NCBI GenBank assembly: GCA_036417435.1
Contig: CM070904.1
Span: forward strand, 65,294,408-65,358,407
Source of the DNA: Inia geoffrensis
Lineage: Eukaryota > Chordata > Mammalia > Artiodactyla > Iniidae
Direction of reading: 5' to 3'
DNA length: 64,000 nt
Shown: piece by piece, positions 49,711 through 62,089 of the stretch
Numbering within the stretch: position 1 is the first letter of the stretch
Layout of the letters: the number at the start of each line of letters is the position of its first letter
Program-made: the position numbers and the translations under genes
Notes under the pieces: model-generated
What the model was told of the DNA's origin: nothing
The model's input: only the letters and a program-made list of their open reading frames with translations
Database searches by the model: none

Positions 49711-50973
49711 CTGGGTTGGCCAAAAGGTTAGTTCAGTTTTTTCTGTAAGATGGCTCTAGTAGTGTCTTTAAGTTCATTTGAAACAATTTTGTTAGATTGT
49801 ATTGTGACAGCTGTCATATCAGTGTGCATTTAAAAAAAAACTTAGCAAAGTTGGTGAATTTTTGTGTGGCCATTTTAATATTGAAGATGGAAGAAAGCAA
49901 CATTTTTGGCATATTAATGCTTTATTATTTCAAGAAAGGTAAAAGCACAACTGGAACACAAGAAAGATTTGTGCAGTGTATGGAGAAGGTGCTGTGACTG
50001 ATTAAACGTGTCAAAAGTGGTTTGCGAAGTTTCTTGCTGGATATTTCTCACTGGACAATGCTCCACTGTCAGGTAGACCAGTTGAAGTTGATAGCAATCA
50101 AATCGAGACATTAATTGAGAACAATGAACATTATTCCAAGCGGGAGACAGCCGACATACTCAAAATATCTAAATCAAGCATTGAAAATCATTTGCACCAG
50201 CTTCGTTATGTGAATAGCTTTGATGTTTGGGTTCCACATAAGTTAAATGAAAAAACCTTGAGGTATTTCCTCATGCAACTCTCGACTGAAACATAACAAA
50301 AATGTTCTGTTTTTAAAACAAACTGTGATGGGCAATGAAAAGTGGATACTGTACAATAAAGTAGAATGGAAGAGATGGTGGGGAAAGTGAAGTGAACCAC
50401 CACCAACCACACCAAAGGCCAGTCTTCACCCAAAGAAGGTGATGTTGTGTATATGGTGGGATTGGAAAGGAGTCCTCTATTATGAGCTCCTCTGGAAAAC
50501 CGAACAGATCATTCCAGCAAGTACTGCTGCCAGTTAGACCAAATGAAAGCATTCTATGAAAAGCATGCAGAATTAGTCAACAGAAAACGCATAATATTCA
50601 TCAAGATAACGCAAGACTGCATGTTTCTTTGATGACCAGGGAAAAACTGTAACAGCTTGGTTGGGAAGTTCTGATTCATTCACTGTATTCACCAGGCATT
50701 GCACCTTTGTGTTTCCATTTATTACGGTCTTTACAAAATTCTCTTAATGGAAAAAAATTTCAATTCCCTGGAAGACTGTAAATGACACCTGGAACAGTTC
50801 TTTGCTCAAAAAGATAAAAAGTTCTGGGAAGATGGAATTATGAAGTTGCCTGAAAAATGGCAGAAGGTGGTGGAACAAAATGGTGAATATGTTATTCAGT
50901 AAAGTTCTTGGTGAAAATGAAAAATGTGTCTAATTTTTACTTAAAAACTAAAGGAACTTTTTGGTCAACCCAA
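49711..50973 (+). mobile_element. Complete-length mariner transposon, inactive
   Basis: The ends ctgggttggccaaaaggtta and the inverse of its right end (ttgggttgaccaaaaagttc) are imperfect TIRs of about 30 bp, flanked by TA at 49709-49710 and 50974-50975. Length is 1,263 bp, as expected for an intact mariner. The coding strand holds a transposase remnant across several frames. It resembles the mammalian mariners related to Hsmar1/SETMAR (my recollection, not a search). Confidence 0.95.
49886..50902 (+). pseudogene. Mariner transposase remnant (DD34D type)
   Basis: Mariner transposase cuts at the TIRs and inserts at TA, using three acidic residues with D-D(34)-D spacing. Recognisable pieces: N-terminal HTH text (LMLYYFKKGKSTTGTQERF), the ADILKISKSSIENHLHQL helix region (about 50150-50200), GNEKWILYN (50331-50357), HQDNARLHVSLMTR (50599-50640) and a C-terminal WQKVVEQNGEYVIQ ending TAA near 50902. 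The first catalytic Asp is Asn (codon 50334-50336). The second Asp is intact (50605-50607). The third position, 35 codons later, is Cys (50710-50712). Several frameshifts and stops add to this, including a stop in the 34-residue spacer. Clearly dead. Confidence 0.93.
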
Positions 50974-50975
50974 TA

Positions 50976-51485
50976 CCTCACTGGCCAGAACTAAATCAGA
51001 TGGCCATAAACTTAGCAGCAAATGAGGCTAAGAAATGTAGTCACTTATATAAGTGACCAATGTACTCACCTAAAACATGGTTCTGTTAATAAAGAAAGCA
51101 ATTAGTAGTGTCTGTCATAGTCATGATTTAGTTTTCTTAGCTCACAGAGGTGGCAATCACTATTAGCAGAGAAAAATATTTGATTTTTTCTGCCTTAACT
51201 TTCCCAAAGACACTCATTCCTCTTGAACGGGTTGAAATCTTTGCAACATTATCAGTTTTGAAGATAGGGCATAGATTCTCACTACTTTCTGATTCTGAGA
51301 TATAATCAGTAAACATAAGATATCTTTTAATTATAAATTAAGAGTCTTGAATATGTGTGGAAAATAATATTTACTTAGCATTCTCAAGATTAAAAAAACT
51401 AAACGCTTCCTTTTCATGACTCTTGAATGTCAAATTATTAAAATTGTAATGGTAGTATAAATATGAAAGATTTGATAATTAAATC
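50976..51485. other. Unassigned intergenic DNA
   Basis: No recognisable feature. Confidence 0.45.
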
Positions 51486-51489
51486 ATTT

Positions 51490-51665
51490 TATCATTCATC
51501 TGTCTGTTGATTCTACACATACATACTGAAGGTACCAGGCTGTGATCTAATTGCTGGGAATACAGAAATTAGTAATATAGTTGAGGTATATGCTGGTGCT
51601 TACATTCTAATGAGAGAAGAAAGATAATAAACAAGTAAATATAAATGTTATAGTTTCATGTATTT
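51490..51665 (-). mobile_element. L2 LINE fossil, antisense
   Basis: Contains attgctgggaatacagaaat, gcttacattctaatgagaga and gataataaacaagtaaat, the reversed L2 end. Confidence 0.78.
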
Positions 51666-51672
51666 TAAGTGA

Positions 51673-52063
51673 TGTTATGGGCTGAATTGTGTCCCCCCAA
51701 AATTCACATGTTGAAGCACTAACCTCAGTACCTCAGAATGTGATTGTCTTTGGAGATAGGGCCTTTGAAAAGGTAATTAAGTTAAAATGAGGCCCTTAGA
51801 GTGGACCCTACTCCAATCTGACTGGTGTTCTTATAAGAAGAGGAGATTAGGACACACAGAGCAACAGGATGCGTATGTACAAAGAGATGACTATGTGAAG
51901 AGGCAGCAAGAGGGTAACCATCTCCAAGCCAAAGAGAGAGACCTTAGAGGAAACCAACTATGCTTGGACTTCTAGCCTCAAGAACTGTGAGAAAATAAAA
52001 TTTTATTGCTTAAGCCACTCAATCGGTTGTAGTTTATTATGGCAGCCCCAGCAACCTAATACA
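51673..52063 (-). mobile_element. MaLR/MLT-type LTR, opposite orientation to the one at 41954
   Basis: tgttatgggctgaattgtgt at one end and cagcaacctaataca at the other. Inside: ctcagtacctcagaatgtga, tggtgttcttataagaagag, ttctagcctcaagaactgtg. It is the reverse-complement pattern of the LTRs at 41954 and 61543. About 390 bp, TG...CA bounded. Orientation and subfamily are not verified. Confidence 0.78.
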
Positions 52064-52578
52064 GATGCTAAAATGAAAATAAAATAATAACTGGGAGATT
52101 ATTTAGATCGGTCGTCAAAGAAAGAAACTTTTTTTTTTAATTGAGCTATAGTTGATTTACAATATTGTGTCAATTTCAGGTATACAATAAAGTGATTCAG
52201 ATATATATAGATATTTATATATTCTTTTCCAGATTCTTTTCCATTATGTTATTATAAGATATTGAATATAGTTCCCTGTGCTACACAGTAAATCCTTGTT
52301 TATCTATTTTATAGGTAGTAGTGTGTATCCATTAATCCCATATTCCTAATTTATTCCTCCCTCCACCTTTCCCCTTTGGTAACCATAAGTTTGCTTTCTA
52401 TGTCTGTGAACCTGGTTCTGTTTTGTAAGTAAATTCATATGTATTATTTTATAGATTTCACATATTAGTGATATCATATAATATTTGTCTTTTTCTGACT
52501 TAGTGTGATAATCTCTAGGTCCATCCATGTTGCTACAAATGTCATTATTTCATTCTTTTTTATGGCTGAGTAATATTC

Positions 52579-52581
<3 letters not shown>

Positions 52582-52618
<37 letters not shown>

Positions 52619-52645
52619 ATTTATTTATTTATTTATTTATTTATG
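52582..52645. repeat. (GT)n then (TTTA)n microsatellite
   Basis: About 16 GT units (52582-52614), then cttattta repeated (52617-52645) at the poly(A)-tail side of the following antisense SINE. Confidence 0.97.
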
Positions 52646-52907
52646 GCTGCATTGGGTCTTCATTGCTGCACACAGGCTTTCTCTAGTTGCAGCAAGTGGC
52701 GGCTACTCTTCATTGCAGTGCACCAGCTTCTCGTTGTGGTGGCTTCTCTTGTTGCGGAGCATGGGCTCTAGGTGCGCGGGCTTCAGTAGTTGTGGCTCAC
52801 GGGCTTAGATGCTCTGCCACCTGTGGGATCTTCCCACACCAGGGCTCAAACCTATGTCCCCTGCATTGGCAGGTGGATTCTTAACCACTGCGTCACCAGG
52901 GAAGCCC
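52640..52907 (-). mobile_element. tRNA-derived SINE, antisense, long form
   Basis: From tggctgcattgggtcttcat to the head at its right end (ttaaccactgcgtcaccagg, gaagccc). It interrupts the L1 at the ORF2/3' UTR boundary. Confidence 0.92.
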
Positions 52908-53555
52908 ATGTACCTTCTTTATCTATTCATCTGTTGACAGACACTTAGGTCGCTTCAGTGTCTTGGCTATTGTGAATAGTGATGCTGTGGACATTGAGGT
53001 ACATGTATCTTTTCAAAGTACAGTTTTCGTCTTTTCTGGATATATGCCCAGGAGTGGGATTGCTGGATCATTTTTAGTTTTTTAAGGAACCTCCATACTG
53101 GTGGCTGCACCAGTTTACATTCCCATCAACAGTGTAAGAGGGTTCCTTTTGTGCCACACCCTTTCCTGCATTTATTATTTGTAGACTTTTTGATGATGGC
53201 CATTCTGACGGTGTGAGGTGATACCTCACTGTGGTTTTGATTTGCATGTCTCTGATAATTAGTGATGTTGAGCAGCTTTTCGTGTGTCTGTTGGCCATTT
53301 GTATGTCTTCTTTGGAGAAATGTCTATTTAGGTCTTCTGCCCATTTTTTGATTAGGTTGTTTATTTTTTTTATTTTGAGTTGTATGAACTGTATATTTTG
53401 GAAATTAAGCCCTTGCTGGTTGTATCATTTGCAAATATTTTCTCTCATTCCATAGGTTTTCTTTTCATTTTTTTCTTTTTTTATAATTTCCTTTGCTGTG
53501 CAAAAGCTTCTAAGTTTCATTAGGTCCCATTTGTTTATTTTTTAAATAAAACAGC

Positions 53556-56203
53556 TTTTAAACCGAGACCCAAATGATGCAAAGGAATCAACCATATAAA
53601 TATCTGAGGATGTATGTTCCTAGAAGAAGAAACATCTAATGCTAAGACCCATTTTGTCATAAAAGAAATAAGCAAAAAGCCAAACTGGCACATAATAATT
53701 TTCATCATCAAAAAATTGTTTACTCAGTAACTATCTGTTCGTGATGCTATGGAAGGCTTGTAGAGCATAAATATAAAGTGATATAGCAGGCCATTAATAA
53801 TGTTATAGTAACTATTTCATTGTGCATATGCTTGTCATTGACCAGTGTCAAAATGACTTTACAGTTGCAGTTACAAATTTAAGGAATTTATTAACCATTA
53901 GCCAAATACTCATTTTTCTCTACAACCACTAGTACACTAATCTTATACAAATAGTTTTTGACTATAGAAAGGAGCTCTTTTGGGTATGATAGAAACAAAA
54001 TTAGAGCTTGGCTCTAATTTAGACTTCTTAAATGAGCTTTTTACAGAATAGTCATTTGATACCTAAGAATATAAGGTATGAAATGGTTTCATATTTTCTC
54101 AAAACTACACGTGAAAATGATTATCGTTGTTTTTGTGTTCTTTTTTGCCAAATATTATCAACTTGAATTTCACATCATGACTTTTTAAAAGGCTATTATA
54201 TTATGTAAGAGCATCTTTCTCAGTTCTATCATTTTTTTTTTTTGGTTAGTATTGCTTCCACTCAAATCCTAGAATTCTTTACAGAGAAAAAATAATAAGA
54301 CAGTGCTTTACACATTATTGGAATTGGCAAGCCTCTTATCATTGTATGGTGACAGACGAGCAAAAGAAAGCAAGCTGTAATTTAGTCAGTATTAATGTAA
54401 ACAAGCATTTTATTTAGAAAGGAATAAAAGCAGCCAAAAAGAAATGCATTTGTTAAGATGAGAAAAAGTTGCAAGAGCCAAATTCAGAGTACCTGATATG
54501 CCTGATTAGTAACAAAATTCCTAAATGGGAGGTGGGAGGGAAGGCTTATATTAGATGAGTTGCCACAGCTCTTTAATGGCTAAGAGCAATTTTGTAAATA
54601 TGACACATAGGCTAGAAAATTCTATATTTTTTATGTATTGCTTAACATTTTCACTATGTTACATGTTTTTATATATTTTTCCTCTTATGTCAAAGGGAAC
54701 ATTTCTAATTTATACCTCACATCTTTTTATAAAAAAATTAAAATAACAACTCTAAACAGCATTAGATCAATTTAAATCCCACTTGGTGGTCCCTGTATAG
54801 TTTTTAATATCATGCAAAAAAAGCCGTCATAATTTGCATCCCATCAACTATTCCCTTAACTCTAAAGAGCTATCATGCCACTCGTAGAGTAGGTCTCTAG
54901 GGTTGAAGCCTGTTCTATCACTCCTATGCTAGATCTATTTGGTAGTAAAATCAGGGTTACTAGCCTGGTGCCCCTTACCTGGGAAAAAAAAGTCTGTATT
55001 AACCCTGTCTTCACTCTTCTCAGAAAACTGATAATAAATTTTGTCCTTTTACTCTCTGCTCTTTTTAATTCCTGGCATTCCAGAAGTTTTTAGACTTGCC
55101 TTTCCAGCTCTTTCCTGGAAATGCTTGAGCTGTTTTAATGGTCTGATGTTTTGCAATTTATCTACTTTGGGCAGTTTCTTTTTTTTTTCATGGTGATTGT
55201 CTGTTAATATTTGTCAAATTACCAGCAGCTATCTCTCAACACATTCCTACAAATTTCATCTCTCCATCTGTTTTATTTCTAAGTTTTTCTTTTCTTCTTT
55301 CTTCTTTACCTCTTTACCAACCCACCTATTTCACCTGTAAATGGACTCTTGGACTCTTAATAATCTTTCTCTCTCTCTCTCTTTTTTTTTTTTTAGAATT
55401 ATGTTCTAAGGTGTTTCCACATCTATAACTTACAACATAATAGCTTTGCTGACTTAACCAAAATTATGCTGGAAAGCATAACCTTTGCAAAATATCAACA
55501 ATACCAGTGAATTAGAGAAGTTTTATGGGATCAAGACTGAGTTATTTAATAATATTGGGCATCTGGTAACCTTAACATAAACCATTATTTTTAGTTCTTT
55601 CTGCTCAGTATCTACTCACAAGCATAATATTAACTTTTAAAGTATTAACCTTTAAATATTAACTTTAAAAGTATTAAAATGAAGAATAGAATGATTACTT
55701 ATTTATAATATGTCCAAAAGATTCTAATCATCTAGGTGGAATGAATTATAGTATTGAATCCCTATTTGTTAGTTAATTTCTTATGGCGTCCAGAAAATAT
55801 GGCTGCTGTCATATACTGATGGAAACCAATAGCAACCATTGCCTGGCTCTGCCACTTAAGACCCATCAGCTGATATAATTGTATTTTCTCTCTGTATTAC
55901 TAACTGCCATTGTTGTAACTGCTCTTAATGAAGGCTATTTCCCAACCAAAATACTGACATATGCTATGGAGAATACTTTTAATTACATTGACAACAACCC
56001 CTTTGACTACTCTAGGATAGGATTTAAAAAACGTATTTTTAATGCACCCTTACAAGTGAAACACAATCTCCAGAAATTGTGATGTCAGAACTTGAAATAT
56101 ATATATAGATTTTTCTGAAATCCACCTTTTTGTAAGTGTAGAATAATAGTAAGGTCATCTATGATCCAGATTTATTTCTCCAACGTGGTTACATTTAAAA
56201 ACT
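53556..56203. other. Unassigned intergenic DNA
   Basis: 2.6 kb of AT-rich sequence with no gene or named repeat recognised. A (TC)n/T-run at about 55370-55395. Confidence 0.45.
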
Positions 56204-56210
56204 CAATGGG

Positions 56211-56587
56211 GGACTTCCTTGGTGGTGCAGTGGTTAAGAATCTGCCTGCCAGTGCAGGGGACATGGGTTCGATCCCTTGTCCGGGAGGATCCCACATGGG
56301 GGGGAGCAACTACGTCTGTGTGCCACAACTACTGAGCCTGCACTCTAGAGCCTGCGAACCACAACTGCTGAGCCCACGCGCCACAACTACTAGAGCCCAC
56401 GTGCCACAACTACTGAGCCCCCATGCTGCAACTACTGAGTCCTGTGCACCCAGAGCCCGTGCTCTGCAACAAGTGAAGCCACCTCAGTGAGAAGCCCGTG
56501 CACCACAATGAAGAGAGTAGCCCCCACTCACCACAACTAGACAAAGCCCACACACAGCAGCAAAGATCCAATGCAGCCAAAAAAAAA
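56211..56587 (+). mobile_element. CHR-type SINE, long form, expanded
   Basis: Begins ggacttccttggtggtgcag; box B-like gggttcgatcccttgtccg; A-tail. TSD caatggg at 56204-56210 and 56588-56594. At about 377 bp it is longer than the other long-form copies because of extra internal cacaactactgag units. Confidence 0.93.
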
Positions 56588-56594
56588 CAATGGG

Positions 56595-57229
56595 AAGGCA
56601 TCTAAAAACCTTGTACAGCAATCTTTGTTTTCAATCAAGGAAACCTAGAAGTCTGTGTTAGAACTATTAAGATGAATACAACTGAAGATACCATATTAAG
56701 ACTCTTGCCAATTTACACCAGACAGTTTAATGCTATAGATGCCAGTATAGGCACTTATTGTTCTATAAATAGCAATGCGTCATTATTAAGAGAGATGTTT
56801 TCTAATGAATGTTGGATTTAATAAGAATTTATTCTTTCACTTGACATTTGTCTCCTTAAGCATCTAGTAGAAAGCTAGCTTAATACTAATGCAAAAGCTT
56901 AAGCTTTGACTACTAAATTAGGCTGGCAAATGATTCTCTTAAATTGTCTATCACTTCAAAATTTGCATAAAACTCACATAAACTATAGATTCCTTGCTTG
57001 TCTTAATAATTAATATTTGGATCCACTTTATACATTTTCGTTTGTTTTTGAGAAATACTGTAACTTACTAAGAGTTCTAATGTAAGAGAGGTGATCTGCT
57101 ACTAAATCATATTTCTTAATTTCTTAGGTTTTGATTGTTACCATTTCTGACAACTTTTACCAAAACTGACATGTCTATGTGCTTATGCATTAGGATAAGT
57201 CTCAGTTGCCGCAAAGAACTGTAAGAGTC
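56595..57229. other. Unassigned intergenic DNA
   Basis: No recognisable feature. Confidence 0.45.
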
Positions 57230-57245
57230 AATCTAGTAACTTTGA

Positions 57246-57716
57246 CAAAGGACTATTATTCAGTCATGAGAAAGAAGGAAATCATGCCTTTTGCAACAAC
57301 ATGGATGGACCTGGAGGGCATTATCGTGAGTGAAATTAGTGAAAGGTACATACTGTATAGTATCATCTATATGTGGAATCTATAAAAGCCAAACTTACAG
57401 AAACAGAGTAGAATGGTGGTTGCCAGGGGCTGAGAGGTGGGGAAAATGGGGAGATGTTGATCAAAGGGCACCAACAGTTTTACAATGTATAAGTTCTAGG
57501 GATCTAATGTACATAATGCATAGTGATTATAGTTAACAATAGTGAAAGTTGAGAGATCTTAAATGTTCTCACACACACCAAAAAATGGTAATTATGTGAG
57601 GTGATGAAGGTGTTAACTAATAATTTCATAATATATAAGTGTATCAAATAAACACATTGTACACCATAAACTTACAAATGTTATACATCAATTATATCTC
57701 AGTAAAGCTGGAAAAA
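57246..57716 (+). mobile_element. L1 3' end, 5'-truncated, with 16-bp TSD
   Basis: Contains the L1 end text aacatggatggacctggagg, atgtggaatctataaaagcc, atggtggttgccaggggctg and tatatctcagtaaagctgg, then the A tail. Perfect TSD aatctagtaactttga at 57230-57245 and 57717-57732. Confidence 0.96.
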
Positions 57717-57954
57717 AATCTAGTAACTTTGAAAAATTAAGACCAGTGACTATACAGTTGAGGAGGCTGTTGTAGATCTTCAGTGAGTAATTATGAGAAC
57801 ATTTTAAAAAGTAAGAAGCTATTTTGGAAGTTTGAAGTCATTGTTTCATCTTTGGAGGTCACCAGGAAGGTTGCAAAAATATTCTGAATTTGTCAGTAGA
57901 AATCAAGTAAAAATCATCCTTAATAGCATAAAGCAAAATAGCCAATCTTTATTT

Positions 57955-58560
57955 GTAATTTCATTTAAATAAATATATACTGCACACCTATTACATATAT
58001 TACCTAGTGTTATGCTGAGAGTCTGGGGAAATCAAAGAACTGAATGAGACATGGTCCTGGCTTTCAAGATAATTTCAAGATAGTAACAAAGACAGGCATA
58101 ATGATAACTATAATTCAAGGGAGAATAAAGGCATAATCAATGTGCATTGAAGTCAAAGGGGAAGAGCAATTAAGTCTGACTAGGGCAATTAAGGAATACT
58201 TTATAAAGGAAATACTACTAAGTTTACCTTTGAAAGACGTATGAAAACTTAAATTGGAGAGAAGGAAAGAAGGAGAATTCCAAGATGGAAGAAGTAGTGC
58301 GATGGGGAGATAAGAGTGTGCTCGATAAATTTGAGGTATGAAGATGCAGGTAGCAAAGAGCTGGATGATTAAGGATGGAGACACATAAAGTTGATGAACC
58401 CCGGTTTTAGGAACATACTCCAAAAACACTTTTTAAGATGAATTGGAAAATCAACATATAAGATTAGTGAATATTAATAAACCATGCAAAAGGTCCTGAG
58501 CCAGGAAAGTATCACAGAAAATGAAAAGGAAGAAACAGGTTTAAGCCATATTATTGACAT
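57955..58560 (-). mobile_element. L2 LINE fossil, antisense
   Basis: Contains actgcacacctattacatat, gtgttatgctgagagtctgg, gagacatggtcctggctttc and aaaggtcctgagccaggaaa, in reversed L2 order. Confidence 0.75.
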
Positions 58561-59550
58561 TGAATCTACTTGAGTGAATGAAAGACTTGTAGAATGTCAC
58601 TGATTTCAATTGGCAGGAGTCTAGAGAGTATATGTAGGAGTGAATTATATATGAGTGTAGACCAAGGTAGAAAAAATATTAGGCTGGATTAGGTTGATAA
58701 GGGTTTATTCACTCAGGATTTGTGATTTAATGTGTTGTCTTGAGAACCTAGGATGGTGTTAATAGTCTCTTAGGTTGGCTATTCGAAGCCTAGACTCAAT
58801 CAGTTGGGGCCAATCCAGTGAGGCTGAATAACATTACTTCCCTGGCACAACATAGGGGCAGAAATCAAGCCTCAGAAAAATGGTAACACTGGAAGGGGTT
58901 TATTATGTGTAACCTGACCAGCCAGTCTTCATTTATATTACCCAAGAAGACCCTGAGGAAACACTCTTTACCAAGACCTTAAGGAATCCTTTGGAAAGGA
59001 GGAGTTCCAGTATCCTTGAAAACTGAAGTAGTGCTCTATGGTGGTTATTCTCTCTATGTGAGAGGTGATAGCAGGGCATGGAACAATGGAATTGCATTCC
59101 TTGATGATAGTGGAAATAATAGTGCCAGACAGTTAGAGAGCAAGTAGGGGTGCTTATTCATTATAGACTAAGTGGACACAATTATCATAATAAGCCACAG
59201 AGACAAAGAACAATCAGAATGTTTTGACCTTTGGGGATGTTTGGTGGCATTGATCATGGAGCCTTTAGAAACAAAAAAAAAAGCAGCCAACTAGGGAGCT
59301 TCTTGGCATATGTAGGAAGAAAAATCCTAGGCCTGGTGGGCATAAAATTAACTTGAGTTACAATAATGGGGATTTATTTCTTATCTTGTTCCTAGTTTTA
59401 AGCTACTTTGCAGACCTACAGATCTTTATTTGAGAAGGAGGCCAGGCCTTATAAGGAATGACCTGGCAATAGGGTCAGAGATATATAGCATGACTCTTTC
59501 TCCACATCTGCCTCAGAGGTACCTGCAGCTATTTAACAATGACTGTGCCT
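58561..59550. other. Unassigned DNA, possibly degraded ERV interior
   Basis: No confident assignment. Position just left of the ERV pol remnant makes an older ERV interior possible, but I see no gag or protease motif. Confidence 0.3.
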
Positions 59551-59555
59551 GGAGA

Positions 59556-59733
59556 GGTGGTTCTTAAACTTACGTATGCATCAGAATCACCTGGAGGACT
59601 TTTAAAACATGGATCCCTGGGTCCTACTGATTTAGTAAGTTTGGGGTGGAAAAACCAGAGTTTATATTTCTAACGTTCTCAAGTGATGTTGATGTTACTG
59701 GTTTAGAGACCACACTTTGGGAATCATTGCACT
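59556..59733 (+). mobile_element. MER5A-like hAT element
   Basis: ggtggttcttaaacttacgt, catcagaatcacctggagga, agtgatgttgatgttactgg and agagaccacactttgggaat, then cattg: nearly complete, with inverse ends. Confidence 0.9.
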
Positions 59734-59999
59734 TGAGAAGGAAAGCAGATAGACCTTGTGGGGTTATTAGATATTGTTTTTTAAATGACACTAATGCCTG
59801 GAGACCTGAAATACCACTGAGGTTCAAGGGTCAGAGTTAGGATTTATGAATACCTGGTAATAAATTCTGTATTATCAGATGGCCCAAGTCTATTTTCAGA
59901 AGGTGTCCAGAGAGACTTCAGATCCATTTTATTTTTCCTACAGGCCAAGACTATATAGTAAGAACAGGAAAATTTCGTAACAGAGAATTCCCTGATGTG

Positions 60000-61330
60000 G
60001 AGTGAATTCTGTTGCATAATAAGGGCCAAGTTGAAGCTCCTGGAATTGTCCTCCTTTGCCAAAATAAACCAAAAGCAATACCTCATCCCAAGAGTATGTG
60101 CCATCCCAAATACTTAAAAAATTACAGAGATGGTGAATGCTACGGTATCCTCATTTTCCCCACTTGCTTGGTGGCCAATGCAAAAGTCAGATGGGTCTTT
60201 GAGAATGAGGATATATTATCAAAAGCTTAATCAAGTGATGATGCCAATCACATCTGACATTCCCAATGTAGTATCTTTACTGGAGGAAATCAATATGGCC
60301 TCTGACACCAGTGACTTAACAAATGCATTTTCCCCTTTCCTCTGTTAGTAAAGATAAACAGAGGCAATAGTTTCCTTCACAAGGCAGGGATATCAATATG
60401 CCTTTACTCTCTTGGCCTACCCTATGTCATCTCATCTCTCTGTCTTGAGAGAACTTGATTGCCTTGATATTTCACAGAATAACATGATCATTGGCCTTGT
60501 TAAATCAAAAGAGGAAGGCATCTTAAATATGAGACATGAGTACCAAAGAGTTAGAGATAGATCCCATAAACATGCAGGAGCCTGTCACTTTAATGAAGTT
60601 TCAGAATCCAGTGATCTGGGTCATGTTAGGAGATCCTCTTTAAAGTGGAATTGATTTGATGCACTACCCTCCATGATGAAAGGAATACAATGCTTGGTGG
60701 GCCTTTTTGTATTTTGGAGGAAACACATTTGGGCATGCTACTCTCATGTATTTAGTGAGTAACCTTAAAGTTGCAAGATTTGAGTGGGACTTGGAGCAAG
60801 AAAAAGCACTAAAACTTGGCCTTATGACCTAGCAAGCCCACTGGCATTAGAAGTGTTTGTGGCAGACTAGCACATCCCCTCAATTCTCCACTTTGTTTTG
60901 TGCCCCAGGAGGCTAAACTATATGGACTGAATAACAAACTCTTTTGCCCTCAACATGGAACCTTTGGCAGTTTTCAATAGGAGAATCAGAATAGACCCAT
61001 AGAATTTTGGAGTAAGGGCATGCTGTCTTCTGCTAATAAACTAAACTCAGAAGAAAAAGCAATGACTCATTTGCTACTGGACCTGATAGAAACTGAACAC
61101 CTTAACAATAGATACCATAGTACCGTGCAACTCAATTGCAGATCTTTAATTGGTGTTATCTAATTCATGGAACCACAAAATTGGAAGTGCACAGAACAAT
61201 TCTATTATAAAATGGAAATGGTGTAAATGATGTCTTCCAAGTTCAGAAGGCATAAGTAAATTGCAGAAGCAGGTGGCTCAGATTCCTATTGTACTGGCTT
61301 GAACTGCTTTGCCACCTTTCTCTCAACTCA
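60000..61330 (+). pseudogene. Degraded endogenous retrovirus pol region (ERVL-like)
   Basis: Old ERV copy, described only. The clearest part is the reverse transcriptase finger/palm around 60185-60345, where one frame reads KSDGSLRMRIYYQKLNQV and continues PNVVSLLEEI, followed by a degraded LTNAF. Further on, DCLDIS then MIIGLVKSKEEG (about 60440-60515) match the flanks of the RT active site, but the expected Y-x-D-D residues between them are absent. RNase H-like text lies near 61010-61070. Stops and frameshifts occur throughout and no LTR pair is identified. ERVL class is from memory of the pattern, not a search. Confidence 0.75.
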
Positions 61331-61542
61331 TACCTATGATCTTATGGAAAATTCCTTATGACATGTGTCAACATAGGTCTCAGTTAATTAACATAATGTT
61401 TTATGTTAATTAACTCTATCCCATGCTCCATTGCTACTTTATATGAATAACATTGGTGATGGCTAATGTTTTAGATTTCAGGTGGTAATATGACCAAACT
61501 GATATCACTCGGTTGACAATATGGCACCTGATGGGACTTTGT

Positions 61543-62012
61543 GTGTCATATTAGTTTCTAGTGGCTGCCATAACAAATTACCATGAATTAGGTGGCTTAA
61601 AACAACAAAAATTTATTCTCTCACAGTTCTGGAGGCCGGAAGACCCAAATTAGTATCTCTGAGTCAAAATCAAGGTGTTAGCAAGGCTGTACTTCCTTCA
61701 GAAGCTCTGGAGGAGAATACTTTCCTTGCCTCTTTCAGCTTCTGGTGGCTACCAGCATTCCTTGTCTCATGACTGCATCACTCCAATCTCTGCTTTTGTC
61801 TTCACATCACTTTCTCCTCTGGGTCTGTATCAAATTTCCCTCTGGCTCTCTCTCATAAGAAGACTTGGAATAGCATTTGGGGCTCACTCAGGTAATCCAG
61901 GATAAAATTCTTAATCTCATCTGCAAAAACCCTTTTTCTAAATAAGGTAATTTTACAGTTTCCAGGAATTAGGACCTCATATCTTTGGTAACCATTATCC
62001 AGCCTACTACAT
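61543..62012 (+). mobile_element. MaLR/MLT-type LTR
   Basis: tgtcatattagtttctagtg, gctgccataacaaattacca, gtggcttaaaacaacaaaaa, tctctcacagttctggaggc and tttccaggaattaggacctc. Same family pattern as 41954-42425. It lies just right of the ERV pol remnant but need not belong to it. Confidence 0.82.
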
Positions 62013-62089
62013 ATGACCTCTGTCTTGGGGACACAAGTTTTCTACCTGTTGAAGCACAATTATATATGTTGAGATGCAAAAAGGTCAAT

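Larger units (their letters stand above)
52130..53555 (-). mobile_element. L1 3' end, antisense, 5'-truncated, split by a SINE
   Basis: Poly(T), then attgagctatagttgattta, acaataaagtgattcagata and gttccctgtgctacacagta (3' UTR). The ORF2 end resumes after the SINE: gcagacactt-like ctgttgacagacacttaggt, ggattgctggatcattttta, cagtttacattcccatcaac, ctttgctgtgcaaaagcttc. A (GT)n tract and the SINE sit at 52582-52907. Confidence 0.93.

Noticed and set aside
52527..52808. 93-codon ORF with Cys-Val repeats
   Set aside because: Translation of the (GT)n and (TTTA)n tracts and an antisense SINE.
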